Shown piece by piece: positions 34,961 through 42,604 of a stretch of 64,000 nucleotides of DNA (position 1 is its first letter; the number at the start of each line of letters is the position of its first letter). Below the pieces are notes generated by a model, which had not been told where the DNA came from, did no database searches, and worked only from the letters and a program-made list of their open reading frames with translations. This DNA comes from Achromobacter pestifer (GTDB lineage Bacteria > Pseudomonadota > Gammaproteobacteria > Burkholderiales > Burkholderiaceae_B), in NCBI RefSeq assembly GCF_013267355.1, contig NZ_CP053985.1, positions 186,001 through 250,000 on the forward strand, given 5' to 3'. Made by a program: the position numbers and the translations under genes.

Positions 34961-36787
34961 TCAGGCCAGGTCCAGCGTGTCCAGGTCCACCGGCAGAGCA
35001 CGGTTCAGGGCGCTCGCCACCTTCACGCGCAAGGCGTTGGAGTGCGCGCGCCGGACCTCGCGCTTGACGTCCAGCAGTTGCTGCGGATGCATGGAGAATT
35101 CGGTCAGGCCCAGGCCCAGCAGCAGCCGGGTCATGCGCGAGTCCCCCGCCATCTCGCCGCACACGGCGACCGGCTTCCCGGCCCGCTCACCCGCATTGAT
35201 GGTGTGCGCGACCAGGCGCAGCACCGCCGGATGCAGCGGATCGTACAGGGACGCCACGTCGTGGTCGCCGCGATCGATCGCCAGCGTGTACTGGATCAGG
35301 TCGTTGGTGCCGATGGACAGGAAATCCAGCGCCTGCGCGAAGGGTTCGATGGCGATGGCGATGGCGGGCACCTCGACCATGGCGCCCACTTCCATCTGGG
35401 GCGCATAGGCCTGGCCGCGCGCATCGAGTTCGCGGCGCGCGGATTCGATGGCCGCCTTGGTCGCCACCACCTCGTGCATGTGCGCGATCATCGGAATCAG
35501 CAGGCGCACGGGCCCATGGGCCGATGCCCGCAGGATGGCGCGCAACTGCGTCGCGAACATCTCCGGGCGCGCCAGGCAATAGCGGATGGCGCGCTGACCG
35601 AGCGCGGGATTGGTGGCCACGGTGGCCTCGCCGTCCAGCGTCTTGTCCGAACCGATGTCCAGCGTGCGGATCGTGACGGGCCGGCCGGCCATCACCTTGA
35701 CCACCGAAGAATAGGCCTCGTACTGCTCTTCTTCGCCCGGCAAGTCCGGACGCCCCATGAAAAGGAATTCGCTGCGGAACAAGCCGATGCCGTGCGCGCC
35801 CGAGGCCAGCGCCAGGGCGGCCTCATCCGGCAATTCGATATTGGCGTGCAGGACGATATCGATGCCGTCCAGGGTGACCGAGGGTTCGTCGCGCAGCAAG
35901 CTCAGCTCGGCGCGCTCGTCGGCATAGGCCGACTGGCGGCGACGGTATTCATCGAGGATGCGATTGGACGGATTGACGATCACCGCGCCGGCCGCGCCGT
36001 CGATGATCAGCATGTCGCCGTCGCGAACCAGTTCGCGCACGTTGCCCATGGCCACCACCGCGGGCACGGCCATGCTGCGCGCCACGATGGCGGTATGCGA
36101 GGTCGGGCCGCCCAGGTCCGTCACGAAGGCGGCGAACCGGCCGCCACGCAGACGCAGCATGTCGGCGGGCGAGATGTCATGCGCCACGACCACCAGCGCG
36201 TCATCGCCCCCCATATGGGACATGTCGGGCAGGATCGCCGAGGTACCGGCCAGCACATGCAGCACCCGTTCGATGACCTGACGCACGTCGGCCCCGCGCT
36301 CGCGCAGGTACTCGTCTTCCATGGCATCGAACTGCTGGCCCAGGATCTGCCCCTGCGTCGTCAAGGCCCATTCGGCGTTGTAATGACGTTCGGCGATCAG
36401 CGCCAGAGTCTGTTCGGCGAGCAACGGGTCGCCCAGCAGCAGGCTGTGCACGTTGAGCATGGCGCCGAGTTCGCGCGGCGCGTCGGCCGGCAAGGTATCG
36501 GCCAGTAGCAGCAGTTCCTGCTGCGCCGACGCCAGCGCATCGGTAAGCCGGCTGCTTTCGGCGGGCACGTCCTCGGGCGAGATGCGGTAGTGCGCAACTT
36601 CCAGCGCCGCCGCGCCCATGACGACCGCGCGGCCGATGGCGTATCCCTTGGCGACGCCTTTGCCATACAGACACACAACGGGGCTGGCAAAGCCAGCCCC
36701 GTTGTGTGTGTCATCGAGGGTCGTAGACGAGCCGGCCCGAGCAGCGCTCAGGCCGGCGGATTCGGAAGAAATTCTATTCCTGCTCAC
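34961..36787 (-). CDS. ptsI: PTS enzyme I (phosphoenolpyruvate-protein phosphotransferase)
   Basis: An EI of about 570-610 residues. Conserved parts are GVAKGYAIGRAVVM near the start, the phospho-His loop GGPTSHTAIVARSMAVPAV, the PEP-binding core with IRTLDIGSDK, GIGLFRSEFLFMG, MIAHMHEV and the C-terminal CGEMAGDSRMTRLLLG. It moves phosphate from PEP to HPr. The start is unclear: no ATG lies between the ptsH stop and the conserved region. A GTG at 36787 (used here) overlaps ptsH by 14 bases, a GTG at 36676 lies inside a hairpin, and an ATG at 36841 overlaps ptsH by 68 bases. An 18-bp perfect inverted repeat covers the early codons. Confidence 0.88.
   Translation of the reverse strand: MSRNRISSESAGLSAARAGSSTTLDDTHNGAGFASPVVCLYGKGVAKGYAIGRAVVMGAAALEVAHYRISPEDVPAESSRLTDALASAQQELLLLADTLPADAPRELGAMLNVHSLLLGDPLLAEQTLALIAERHYNAEWALTTQGQILGQQFDAMEDEYLRERGADVRQVIERVLHVLAGTSAILPDMSHMGGDDALVVVAHDISPADMLRLRGGRFAAFVTDLGGPTSHTAIVARSMAVPAVVAMGNVRELVRDGDMLIIDGAAGAVIVNPSNRILDEYRRRQSAYADERAELSLLRDEPSVTLDGIDIVLHANIELPDEAALALASGAHGIGLFRSEFLFMGRPDLPGEEEQYEAYSSVVKVMAGRPVTIRTLDIGSDKTLDGEATVATNPALGQRAIRYCLARPEMFATQLRAILRASAHGPVRLLIPMIAHMHEVVATKAAIESARRELDARGQAYAPQMEVGAMVEVPAIAIAIEPFAQALDFLSIGTNDLIQYTLAIDRGDHDVASLYDPLHPAVLRLVAHTINAGERAGKPVAVCGEMAGDSRMTRLLLGLGLTEFSMHPQQLLDVKREVRRAHSNALRVKVASALNRALPVDLDTLDLA
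36671..36709. repeat. 18-bp perfect inverted repeat in the ptsI start region
   Basis: Exact 18-bp arms (36671-36688 and 36692-36709, core AACGGGGCTGGC) with an AAA loop. In ptsI mRNA this would be a very stable hairpin covering the last non-conserved codons and a GTG. There is no T-run, so it is not a usual terminator. A role in translational control, or origin as an inserted repeat, is possible. Confidence 0.8.
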
Positions 36788-37043
36788 CGAATTTGCTATC
36801 GAACAATGTTTCAATTTCAGAAAGGGCCTGCTCGGCATCATTGCCGGAGGCCTCCAGCTTTACCGTCACGCCCAGCCCGGCAGCCAACATCATGACGCCC
36901 ATGATGCTCTTGGCGTTCACGCGCTGCGCGCCGCGCGAGATGAAGATCTCGCTGGAAAACTTGCTGGCCAGCTGCGTCAGCTTGGCAGCCGCCCGGGCGT
37001 GCAAGCCCAGTTTATTGCTGATGACGATGTCTGTATTAGGCAT
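36774..37043 (-). CDS. ptsH: PTS phosphocarrier protein HPr
   Basis: An 89-residue HPr. The phospho-His site is in KLGLHARAAAKLTQLA (His at about position 15), the regulatory-serine region in QRVNAKSIMGVMMLAA, and the C-terminal helix is present. HPr accepts phosphate from EI and passes it to EIIA. The start MPNTDIVISNK at 37043 has a weak binding site (TTTCCT). It overlaps the likely ptsI start. Confidence 0.95.
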   Translation of the reverse strand: MPNTDIVISNKLGLHARAAAKLTQLASKFSSEIFISRGAQRVNAKSIMGVMMLAAGLGVTVKLEASGNDAEQALSEIETLFDSKFGEQE

Positions 37044-37152
37044 AGGAAATATTGTGGCTGCGGCCTGACGCCGCAGTGTTGATCGCAGCAAAACGTCGAA
37101 CCGCCAATCGGCTTGAATCGATAGCCGACATAATAGGGCAAACTTCCGCCCG

Positions 37153-37554
37153 TCAGTCTACACGTAAGACACCCTGAAGCCCCCCTGCCAGCGCCTTCTC
37201 GCGGGTTTCGGCCAAGGGCAGATTGCGATAGGTCAGGGCCCGCAGCAGCATCGGGGTGTTCAATCCGGCCAGCACACAGCACTGTATGCCCTGGGCCTGG
37301 GCGTCGGCGACGGCGCGCTTGGCGATATTGGCAGGCGTGGCGCCGATCAGGTCGGTCAGCACCAACACGCCCGCGCCGTGCTCCTGCTCGAGGATGTCCT
37401 TGAGGACTTGCGGCGCCAAGTCGTCCGGGCGGTCTGCAGGCAGGATGTCGTGGATGGCCAGCATGCCGTCCAGGTTGCCCATGACGTGGCTGGCGCAATC
37501 GCGTATCGCCGCGCCCAGGGGCGCGTGCACGACGATGACTATACCGGTGGTCAT
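37153..37554 (-). CDS. PTS EIIA, mannose/fructose family
   Basis: A 133-residue EIIA of the mannose family. The phospho-His is in TGIVIVVHAPLG (His10). The fold then has GVLVLTDLIGATPANIAKRAV and LAGLNTPMLLRAL. No EIIB, EIIC or EIID genes accompany it, so it is probably part of a regulatory phosphorelay as in other betaproteobacteria. The start MTTGIV at 37554 is chosen to place His10 at the family position. It lies 18 bp after gshB and before ptsH. Confidence 0.9.
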   Translation of the reverse strand: MTTGIVIVVHAPLGAAIRDCASHVMGNLDGMLAIHDILPADRPDDLAPQVLKDILEQEHGAGVLVLTDLIGATPANIAKRAVADAQAQGIQCCVLAGLNTPMLLRALTYRNLPLAETREKALAGGLQGVLRVD

Positions 37555-37572
37555 GACGGGCATCCTGGCAGG

Positions 37573-38544
37573 TCAAGCTGCGGCGGCAGGGGTCGCCACG
37601 GCCTTTTCCAGGGCCTGGACGAACATGCCCGCGACATCGAAACCGGTTTGCTCCGCGATTTCCACGAAACAGGTGGGGCTAGTGACGTTGACTTCAGTGA
37701 CGTAATCGCCAATGACATCCAGGCCGACCAGCAGCAGGCCGCGGGCGGCGAGCTTGGGGGCCACGGCTTCGGCGATCTCGCGATCGCGCGCGGAGAGCTC
37801 CTGCGCCACGCCGCGGCCGCCGGCCGCCAGGTTGCCGCGGGTTTCGCCAGCCAGCGGAATGCGGGCCAGGGAGTACGGCACCGGCACGCCGCCGATCAGC
37901 AGGATGCGCTTGTCACCCTTGACGATGTCGGGAATGTAGCGCTGCGCCATGATGGTGCGCGCGCCATTGTCCGTCAGCGTTTCCAGGATGGCGTTGAGGT
38001 TGGGATCCTTGGGCTGCAGACGGAACACACCGGTGCCGCCCATGCCGTCCAGGGGTTTGACAATGACGTCGTGATGCTCGTCGTGGAACGCCTTCAGGCG
38101 GGCCATGCTGCGGGTCACCAGCGTGGGCGCGGTGAACTCGCTGATTTCGGTGATGGCCAGCTTTTCGGGATGGTTGCGGATCGCCGCTCCAGTGTTGAAC
38201 ACGCGGGCGCCCTGCGCCTCGGCATATTCAAGTAGATGCGTGGAATACACGTATTCCATGTCGAACGGCGGGTCCTTGCGCATGACCACCGCGCCGAACT
38301 CCGCCAGCGGCAGATCCCGGGCGGCGGACTCGCGCCACCAGTCGTGGCCGTGCAGATCGGCGTCCGCGACCAGTTCGATGGGGGTGGCCGCGGTCTTGAC
38401 CGTGCCTGCCTCGATATAGAGATCGCCCTGCATGGCCACGCTGAGCGTATGGCCGCGCGCCACCAGGGCGCGCATCATGGCGACAGAGCTGTCCTTGTAC
38501 GCCTTGAGCAGCGGCAAGGGATCCAAAACGAACAAAACATGCAT
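37573..38544 (-). CDS. gshB: glutathione synthetase
   Basis: A 323-residue GshB of normal length. The N-terminus MHVLFVLDPLPLLKAYKDSSVAMMRAL and the ATP-grasp core (VIVKPLDGMGGTGVFRL, FMAQRYIP-type strand MAQRYIPDIVKGDKRILLI, and EVNVTSPTCFVEI) are clear. It joins gamma-glutamylcysteine and glycine using ATP. It is the first gene of the gshB-EIIA-ptsH-ptsI unit, an order found in many betaproteobacteria. Confidence 0.95.
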   Translation of the reverse strand: MHVLFVLDPLPLLKAYKDSSVAMMRALVARGHTLSVAMQGDLYIEAGTVKTAATPIELVADADLHGHDWWRESAARDLPLAEFGAVVMRKDPPFDMEYVYSTHLLEYAEAQGARVFNTGAAIRNHPEKLAITEISEFTAPTLVTRSMARLKAFHDEHHDVIVKPLDGMGGTGVFRLQPKDPNLNAILETLTDNGARTIMAQRYIPDIVKGDKRILLIGGVPVPYSLARIPLAGETRGNLAAGGRGVAQELSARDREIAEAVAPKLAARGLLLVGLDVIGDYVTEVNVTSPTCFVEIAEQTGFDVAGMFVQALEKAVATPAAAA

Positions 38545-38563
38545 CGCGACACCCTGAACGGAC

Positions 38564-38589
38564 GCCGCCTTCCCTCGCGGGAAGGCGGC
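38564..38589. repeat. 11-bp perfect hairpin upstream of gshB
   Basis: GCCGCCTTCCC/GGGAAGGCGGC with TCGC loop. A T-rich stretch follows on the plus strand only (TTTCTTTT), where no gene ends, so on the minus strand it may be a leader structure of gshB mRNA rather than a terminator. Confidence 0.5.
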
Positions 38590-38672
38590 TTTCTTTTATG
38601 ACATCGTAGCGCAGAGCCGCCCAATAAGCGAACCCGCCGGCACACGACAGGCGGCGGGTCGGAAGAGCGGCC

Positions 38673-38692
38673 GAACCTCCCTGGAGAGGTTC
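38673..38692. terminator. possible terminator after infC
   Basis: GAACCTC/GAGGTTC with a six-base loop, 12 bp past the infC stop codon, without a T-run. It may help end the thrS-infC transcript now that rpmI is no longer adjacent. Confidence 0.4.
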
Positions 38693-38703
38693 AGGCTTGG
38701 AGC

Positions 38704-39255
38704 TCAGGCCGCGGATTCAGGCTTGCCCGCGGGCACGGCCTTCTTCTTCGGCGCCAGCACCATGACCATCTGACGGCCTTCGAGCTTCGGCATGGCTTCG
38801 ACCTGGGCAAGTTCCAGCAGATCGTCGCGCACACGTTCAAGCACCCGCATACCGAGTTCCTGGTGGGCCATTTCGCGGCCACGGAAACGCAGCGTCACCT
38901 TGGCCTTGTCGCCTTCTTCGAGGAAGCGGCGCAGATTGCGCAGCTTGACCTGGTAGTCGCCCTCGTCGGTGGCAGGACGGAATTTCACTTCCTTGACCTG
39001 GATGACCTTCTGCTTGGAACGAGCTTCGGCTTGGCGCTTCTGCTCTTGGTACTTGAATTTGCCGTAGTCCATCAAACGGCAGACCGGCGGCTCGGCGTTC
39101 GGCGCGATTTCCACCAGATCCACGTCGCTTTGCTCGGAAAGACGGAAGGCGTCGGCGATCTTGACGATGCCCAGCTGTTCTCCGTCCAGACCTATCAGGC
39201 GCACCTCGGGGACGCGGATTTCACCGTTGATGCGATTGGCTTTTTCAGTGGCGAT
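38704..39255 (-). CDS. infC: translation initiation factor IF-3, ATC start
   Basis: A 183-residue IF-3. The rare initiation codon ATC at 39255 is supported by AGGAG eight bases upstream, the perfect family opening [22 protein letters not shown] and the lack of any better start; the GTG at 39204 would remove the conserved N-terminus. The N-domain includes [26 protein letters not shown] and the C-domain [24 protein letters not shown]-3 discriminates against non-AUG starts, so its own ATC codon gives autoregulation. It is 20 bp after thrS. Confidence 0.93.
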   Translation of the reverse strand: MATEKANRINGEIRVPEVRLIGLDGEQLGIVKIADAFRLSEQSDVDLVEIAPNAEPPVCRLMDYGKFKYQEQKRQAEARSKQKVIQVKEVKFRPATDEGDYQVKLRNLRRFLEEGDKAKVTLRFRGREMAHQELGMRVLERVRDDLLELAQVEAMPKLEGRQMVMVLAPKKKAVPAGKPESAA

Positions 39256-39275
39256 GTTGAAAGCTCCTAGAAATG

Positions 39276-41228
39276 TTAAGCAGCGCTGCTACCAGGTTGG
39301 TTGACGTCGCGACGGGTGGAAACGTCCTCGGACAAGCGCGCGACGAATTCGTCGTATGCGATGGCCCCGAGGTCCAATCCGCCCAGTCCGCGTACGGCTA
39401 CGGTGCCATTTTGCTTTTCCTTGTCGCCGACGACCAGGATGTACGGCACCTTTTGCAGGCTGTGCTCCCGAATTTTACGAGTGATTTTTTCACCGCGCAA
39501 ATCGGACTCTACTCTAAAGCCTTGTTTTTTCAGGCTTTGCGTGATTTCAGCCGCATAATCGGCCGAAGGTTCGGAAATGCAGCATACAACCGCCTGCACC
39601 GGAGCCAGCCAGGGAGGCATCGCGCCGGCGTGGTTTTCGATCAGCATGCCGATAAAACGCTCCAGCGAACCGAGGATCGCGCGGTGCAGCATGACCGGCG
39701 GGCGGCGCTGGTCATTCTGGTCCACGTACTCGGCGCCCAGGCGCACGGGCATGGAGAAGTCGACCTGAATCGTGCCGCACTGCCAATGGCGGCCGATGGC
39801 GTCCTTCAGGGTGTATTCCACCTTGGGACCGTAAAAGGCGCCCTCGCCCGGCGAAACCTCGAATTCGCAGCCGGTGCGGCGCAGACTTTCCATCAGGGCG
39901 GCTTCGGCCGTATCCCAGACTTCATCCGAGCCAATGCGCTTTTCGGGGCGCGTGGCGACCTTGTACAGCACCTCGGTGAAGCCGAAGTCGCGGTAGACCC
40001 TCTGCAGCAGCGCCGTGAAATCGGCGCACTCGTCCTGCAGCTGTTCTTCGGTACAGAAAATGTGGCCGTCGTCCTGCGTGAAACCGCGCACGCGCATCAT
40101 GCCGTGCAGCGAACCCGAGGGCTCGTTGCGGTGGCACTGGCCGAATTCGCCGTAGCGCAGGGGCAGTTCGCGATAGGAATGCAGGCCGGCGTTGAAGATC
40201 TGCACATGGCCCGGGCAGTTCATCGGTTTCAAGCCGTAGACGCGGTTCTCGGACTCCGTCGTAAACATGTTTTCACGGTAGTTGTCCCAGTGGCCCGTCT
40301 TCTTCCAGAGCGAAATGTCGAGGATCTGCGGCGCCTTCACTTCCTGGTAGCCGTTGTCGCGGTAGACCGAGCGCATGTACTGCTCCACCTGCTGCCACAG
40401 CGTCCAGCCCTTGGGGTGCCAGAAGATCAGGCCCGGGGCCTCGTCCTGGAAGTGGAACAGGCCCAGCTCGCGGCCGATCTTGCGGTGGTCGCGGCGTTCT
40501 GCCTCTTCCAGCATGTGCAGATAGGCTTCCTGTTCTTCCTTGGTGGCCCAGGCCGTGCCGTAGATGCGCTGGAGCATCTCGTTCTTGCTGTCGCCGCGCC
40601 AGTAGGCGCCGGCCACCTTCATGAGCTTGAAGACCTTCAGCTTGCCCGTGGACGGCACGTGGGGGCCGCGGCACAAGTCGATGAAGTCGCCTTCGCGGTA
40701 CAGGCTGAGCGGCTCGTTCGACGGAATCGAGGCGATGATCTCGGCCTTGTACTTTTCGCCGATGCCCTTGAAGAATTCGACGGCATCGTCGCGCGACCAT
40801 TCCTCGCGCGTGACGACTTCGTCCTTCTTGGCGAGTTCGGCCATCTTCTTCTCGATGGCGGCCAGGTCTTCCGGCGTGAACGGGCGCTTGTACGAGAAGT
40901 CGTAATAGAAGCCGTTGTCGATCACCGGGCCGATGGTGACCTGGGCATCCGGAAACAGCTCTTTGACGGCATAGGCCAGCAAGTGCGCCGTGGAGTGTCG
41001 GATCAGGTCCAGGCCGTCGGCATCCTTGGCGGTCACGATGGCCAGGCGGGCATCGCCCTCGATGCGGAAGCTGGTGTCGACCAGCCTGGAATCCGAGCCC
41101 TCAAACGTCACGCGGCCGCCCAAGGCGGCCTTGGCCAGGCCCGTACCGATCGATTGCGCCACTTCGGCAACCGTTACCGGCCCCGGATATTGGCGCTGCG
41201 AACCATCGGGCAATGTGATCTGTACCAT
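39276..41228 (-). CDS. thrS: threonyl-tRNA synthetase
   Basis: A 650-residue ThrRS. The N-terminal TGS domain (1-62) begins [16 protein letters not shown]. The editing domain holds [19 protein letters not shown] (HxxxH motif) and [15 protein letters not shown] (zinc/editing Cys). The catalytic core has [32 protein letters not shown] and FYGPKVEY, followed by the anticodon-binding domain. It charges tRNA-Thr and edits serine. The start at 41228 has AGGA upstream. A Thr-codon leader peptide and intrinsic terminator precede it. Confidence 0.96.
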   Translation of the reverse strand: MVQITLPDGSQRQYPGPVTVAEVAQSIGTGLAKAALGGRVTFEGSDSRLVDTSFRIEGDARLAIVTAKDADGLDLIRHSTAHLLAYAVKELFPDAQVTIGPVIDNGFYYDFSYKRPFTPEDLAAIEKKMAELAKKDEVVTREEWSRDDAVEFFKGIGEKYKAEIIASIPSNEPLSLYREGDFIDLCRGPHVPSTGKLKVFKLMKVAGAYWRGDSKNEMLQRIYGTAWATKEEQEAYLHMLEEAERRDHRKIGRELGLFHFQDEAPGLIFWHPKGWTLWQQVEQYMRSVYRDNGYQEVKAPQILDISLWKKTGHWDNYRENMFTTESENRVYGLKPMNCPGHVQIFNAGLHSYRELPLRYGEFGQCHRNEPSGSLHGMMRVRGFTQDDGHIFCTEEQLQDECADFTALLQRVYRDFGFTEVLYKVATRPEKRIGSDEVWDTAEAALMESLRRTGCEFEVSPGEGAFYGPKVEYTLKDAIGRHWQCGTIQVDFSMPVRLGAEYVDQNDQRRPPVMLHRAILGSLERFIGMLIENHAGAMPPWLAPVQAVVCCISEPSADYAAEITQSLKKQGFRVESDLRGEKITRKIREHSLQKVPYILVVGDKEKQNGTVAVRGLGGLDLGAIAYDEFVARLSEDVSTRRDVNQPGSSAA

Positions 41229-41283
41229 CGGGAGTGCTTCCTGGGGAGTTCTGGGAACTAAAAAAACAAAATACGGAAACGAA

Positions 41284-41307
41284 AAACGCGGCATGAGAGC
41301 CGCGTTT
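41284..41307 (-). terminator. intrinsic terminator in the thrS leader
   Basis: Nine-base stem AAACGCGGC/GCCGCGTTT with a six-base loop, followed on the minus strand by TTTTTCG. It lies 56 bp before the thrS ATG. Its 5' arm (41299-41307) can alternatively pair with GTCGCGTT (41372-41379), so it is a good candidate for an attenuator rather than an end of transcription. Confidence 0.7.
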
Positions 41308-41369
41308 CTTGGATTGTCTTGCTGAGTCCTACCGCTGACCTGACACGGTGAAACCCGACGCACGAAAAC

Positions 41370-41426
41370 TTAACGCGACATAGGGCGAAAGTTCCGGGTC
41401 GTAGTTCGTGCCAGCGGGAAAAACAT
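41370..41426 (-). CDS. putative thrS leader peptide with three consecutive Thr codons
   Basis: An 18-codon ORF, MFFPLARTTTRNFRPMSR, in the thrS leader. Codons 8-10 are ACT ACG ACC (41397-41405), three Thr in a row, and the site upstream is weak (TAGGT). An in-frame longer start at 41462 adds 12 residues including another Thr. The ORF ends with TCG CGT TAA, and the GTCGCGTT overlapping this end can pair with the terminator 5' arm. I infer Thr-dependent transcription attenuation of thrS; chance occurrence cannot be excluded. Confidence 0.45.
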   Translation of the reverse strand: MFFPLARTTTRNFRPMSR

Positions 41427-41518
41427 GGTGTCTGGACCTATTGGGGCTCGCCGCAGCGGCATGGATCAAAAACAGCAAACAATGCACTGCGCGCCAGAAG
41501 CTGTGCTTATCGTCCACG

Positions 41519-41527
41519 ATTGTATCA
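41519..41527 (-). promoter_or_regulatory. candidate extended -10 promoter of thrS
   Basis: TGATACAAT on the minus strand fits the extended -10 pattern TGnTAnAAT. No good -35 lies at normal spacing. The predicted start near 41512 would give a leader of about 285 nt before thrS. Confidence 0.35.
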
Positions 41528-41827
41528 CTATTTGCGCCTTTTCCGTGGCAAAAGCGCCACAGCTCGTGAGGAAGAGCACGCCGGCTGCGCCGGGCTGTGC
41601 GCCGCTGCGCCATAACTCAAAACCTCGTCTGCCGTCGCGGAATAAATCCCGGCTGTTCCGCGCGTGCTTCTCGCATATATGACAGGTCGACGGTGCAACA
41701 GTCTTATTTTGGCGCGATTCATCTCCCGCGGGCCATGCGAAAACGTAATCTGCCTTCGCAAATTCAGGACACCCGCGACCTGCGCAATCGACCGCCGGCG
41801 TTCCCCCATCCTGCATGTGGAGCATCG
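41528..41827. other. intergenic region between thrS leader and response regulator
   Basis: No gene is supported. Open frames here on both strands lack ribosome binding sites and give Arg/Cys/His-rich, non-family products. The right end (about 41700-41827) must hold the promoter of the response regulator; a TTATTTTGGCG stretch around 41703 is the most AT-rich part. No repeat or clear operator was seen. Confidence 0.4.
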
Positions 41828-42568
41828 ATGAAAACTGTCTCAGCGCTCACCCTCAAAGCGCCCCCACACCTCAACCCCGAGCCCGCCGACGCCGGCGATC
41901 GTCCGGGCACGCGCCGGCACCTGCTCCTGTCCCGACCGCCACCTCTCATCAAGGTGGCGATCCTGGACGACCACCCCGTGGTGGCCGTAGGCGTGGGCGC
42001 CTACCTGGAAAGCCGGCCGGGCTTCCGAGTGGTGCACCGGGAAACCTCGGCCCGCTCCCTATTGGAAAAACTATCCCACTCGCCCTGCGAAGTCGCCCTG
42101 GTCGATTTCTACCTGCCCCTGGAACCCTGGGACGGCGTGAACTATCTGCGGCGCCTGCGCCGCTACCACCCCACGATGGCGCTCATCACATTCTCGGCGG
42201 GTAGTCGCCAGGAAACCCAATACGCCGCCTTTCGCGCGGGCGCGAACGGCTACTTCGCCAAGGAATGCGGCATGGTGCTGCTGCCGGAGATGATCCGCGG
42301 CGTCCTGGCGGGCAAGGAGGAGTTCCTCACGGTGCAAGATGGCAAGATCCGCCCCCAGCAGCCGACACACCCTCATTCGGCCTTGACGACTTCGGAAGTG
42401 GAGATACTGCGCCACATCAGCCAGGGCCTGTCCGTCACGCAGATCTCGGCGCGGTTGATGCGCAGCAAGAAGACCATCAGCACCCACAAGCGCCGCGCCA
42501 TGCGCAAGTTGCAGTTGTCCGACGACCTGTCGCTGGCGCTCTATTTGCGTGAGAAGTTCGCCGAATGA
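41828..42568 (+). CDS. LuxR/FixJ-type orphan response regulator
   Basis: A 246-residue response regulator. A Pro-rich N-terminal extension of about 40 residues precedes the receiver domain, in which the acidic pair is in VAILDDHPVV, the phospho-Asp in EVALVDFYLP and the Lys in NGYFAKECG. The helix-turn-helix is LTTSEVEILRHISQGLSVTQISARLMRSKKTISTHKRRAMRKL, of the RcsB/NarL kind. No histidine kinase is encoded nearby. The start at 41828 has GGAG upstream. The N-terminal extension is longer than in typical BvgA-like regulators. Confidence 0.87.
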   Translation: MKTVSALTLKAPPHLNPEPADAGDRPGTRRHLLLSRPPPLIKVAILDDHPVVAVGVGAYLESRPGFRVVHRETSARSLLEKLSHSPCEVALVDFYLPLEPWDGVNYLRRLRRYHPTMALITFSAGSRQETQYAAFRAGANGYFAKECGMVLLPEMIRGVLAGKEEFLTVQDGKIRPQQPTHPHSALTTSEVEILRHISQGLSVTQISARLMRSKKTISTHKRRAMRKLQLSDDLSLALYLREKFAE

Positions 42569-42604
42569 ACGCAGCTCGGCGCCCACCCCACGCGAAGTTG
42601 CGAC

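Noticed and set aside
36397..36714. ATG-started 105-codon ORF at the ptsI start (MTHTTGLALP)
   Set aside because: It is out of frame with the conserved enzyme I sequence and ends in Arg/Cys-rich non-family sequence.
39273..41261. A 662-codon plus-strand ORF antisense to thrS
   Set aside because: It is the shadow of a GC-rich gene. The product is rich in Arg, His, Gly and Val with no family motifs, while the opposite strand has full ThrRS motifs.
41329..41613. 94-codon ORF through the thrS leader
   Set aside because: No ribosome binding site or family, and it crosses the predicted promoter. The short Thr-codon ORF in another frame fits the leader better.
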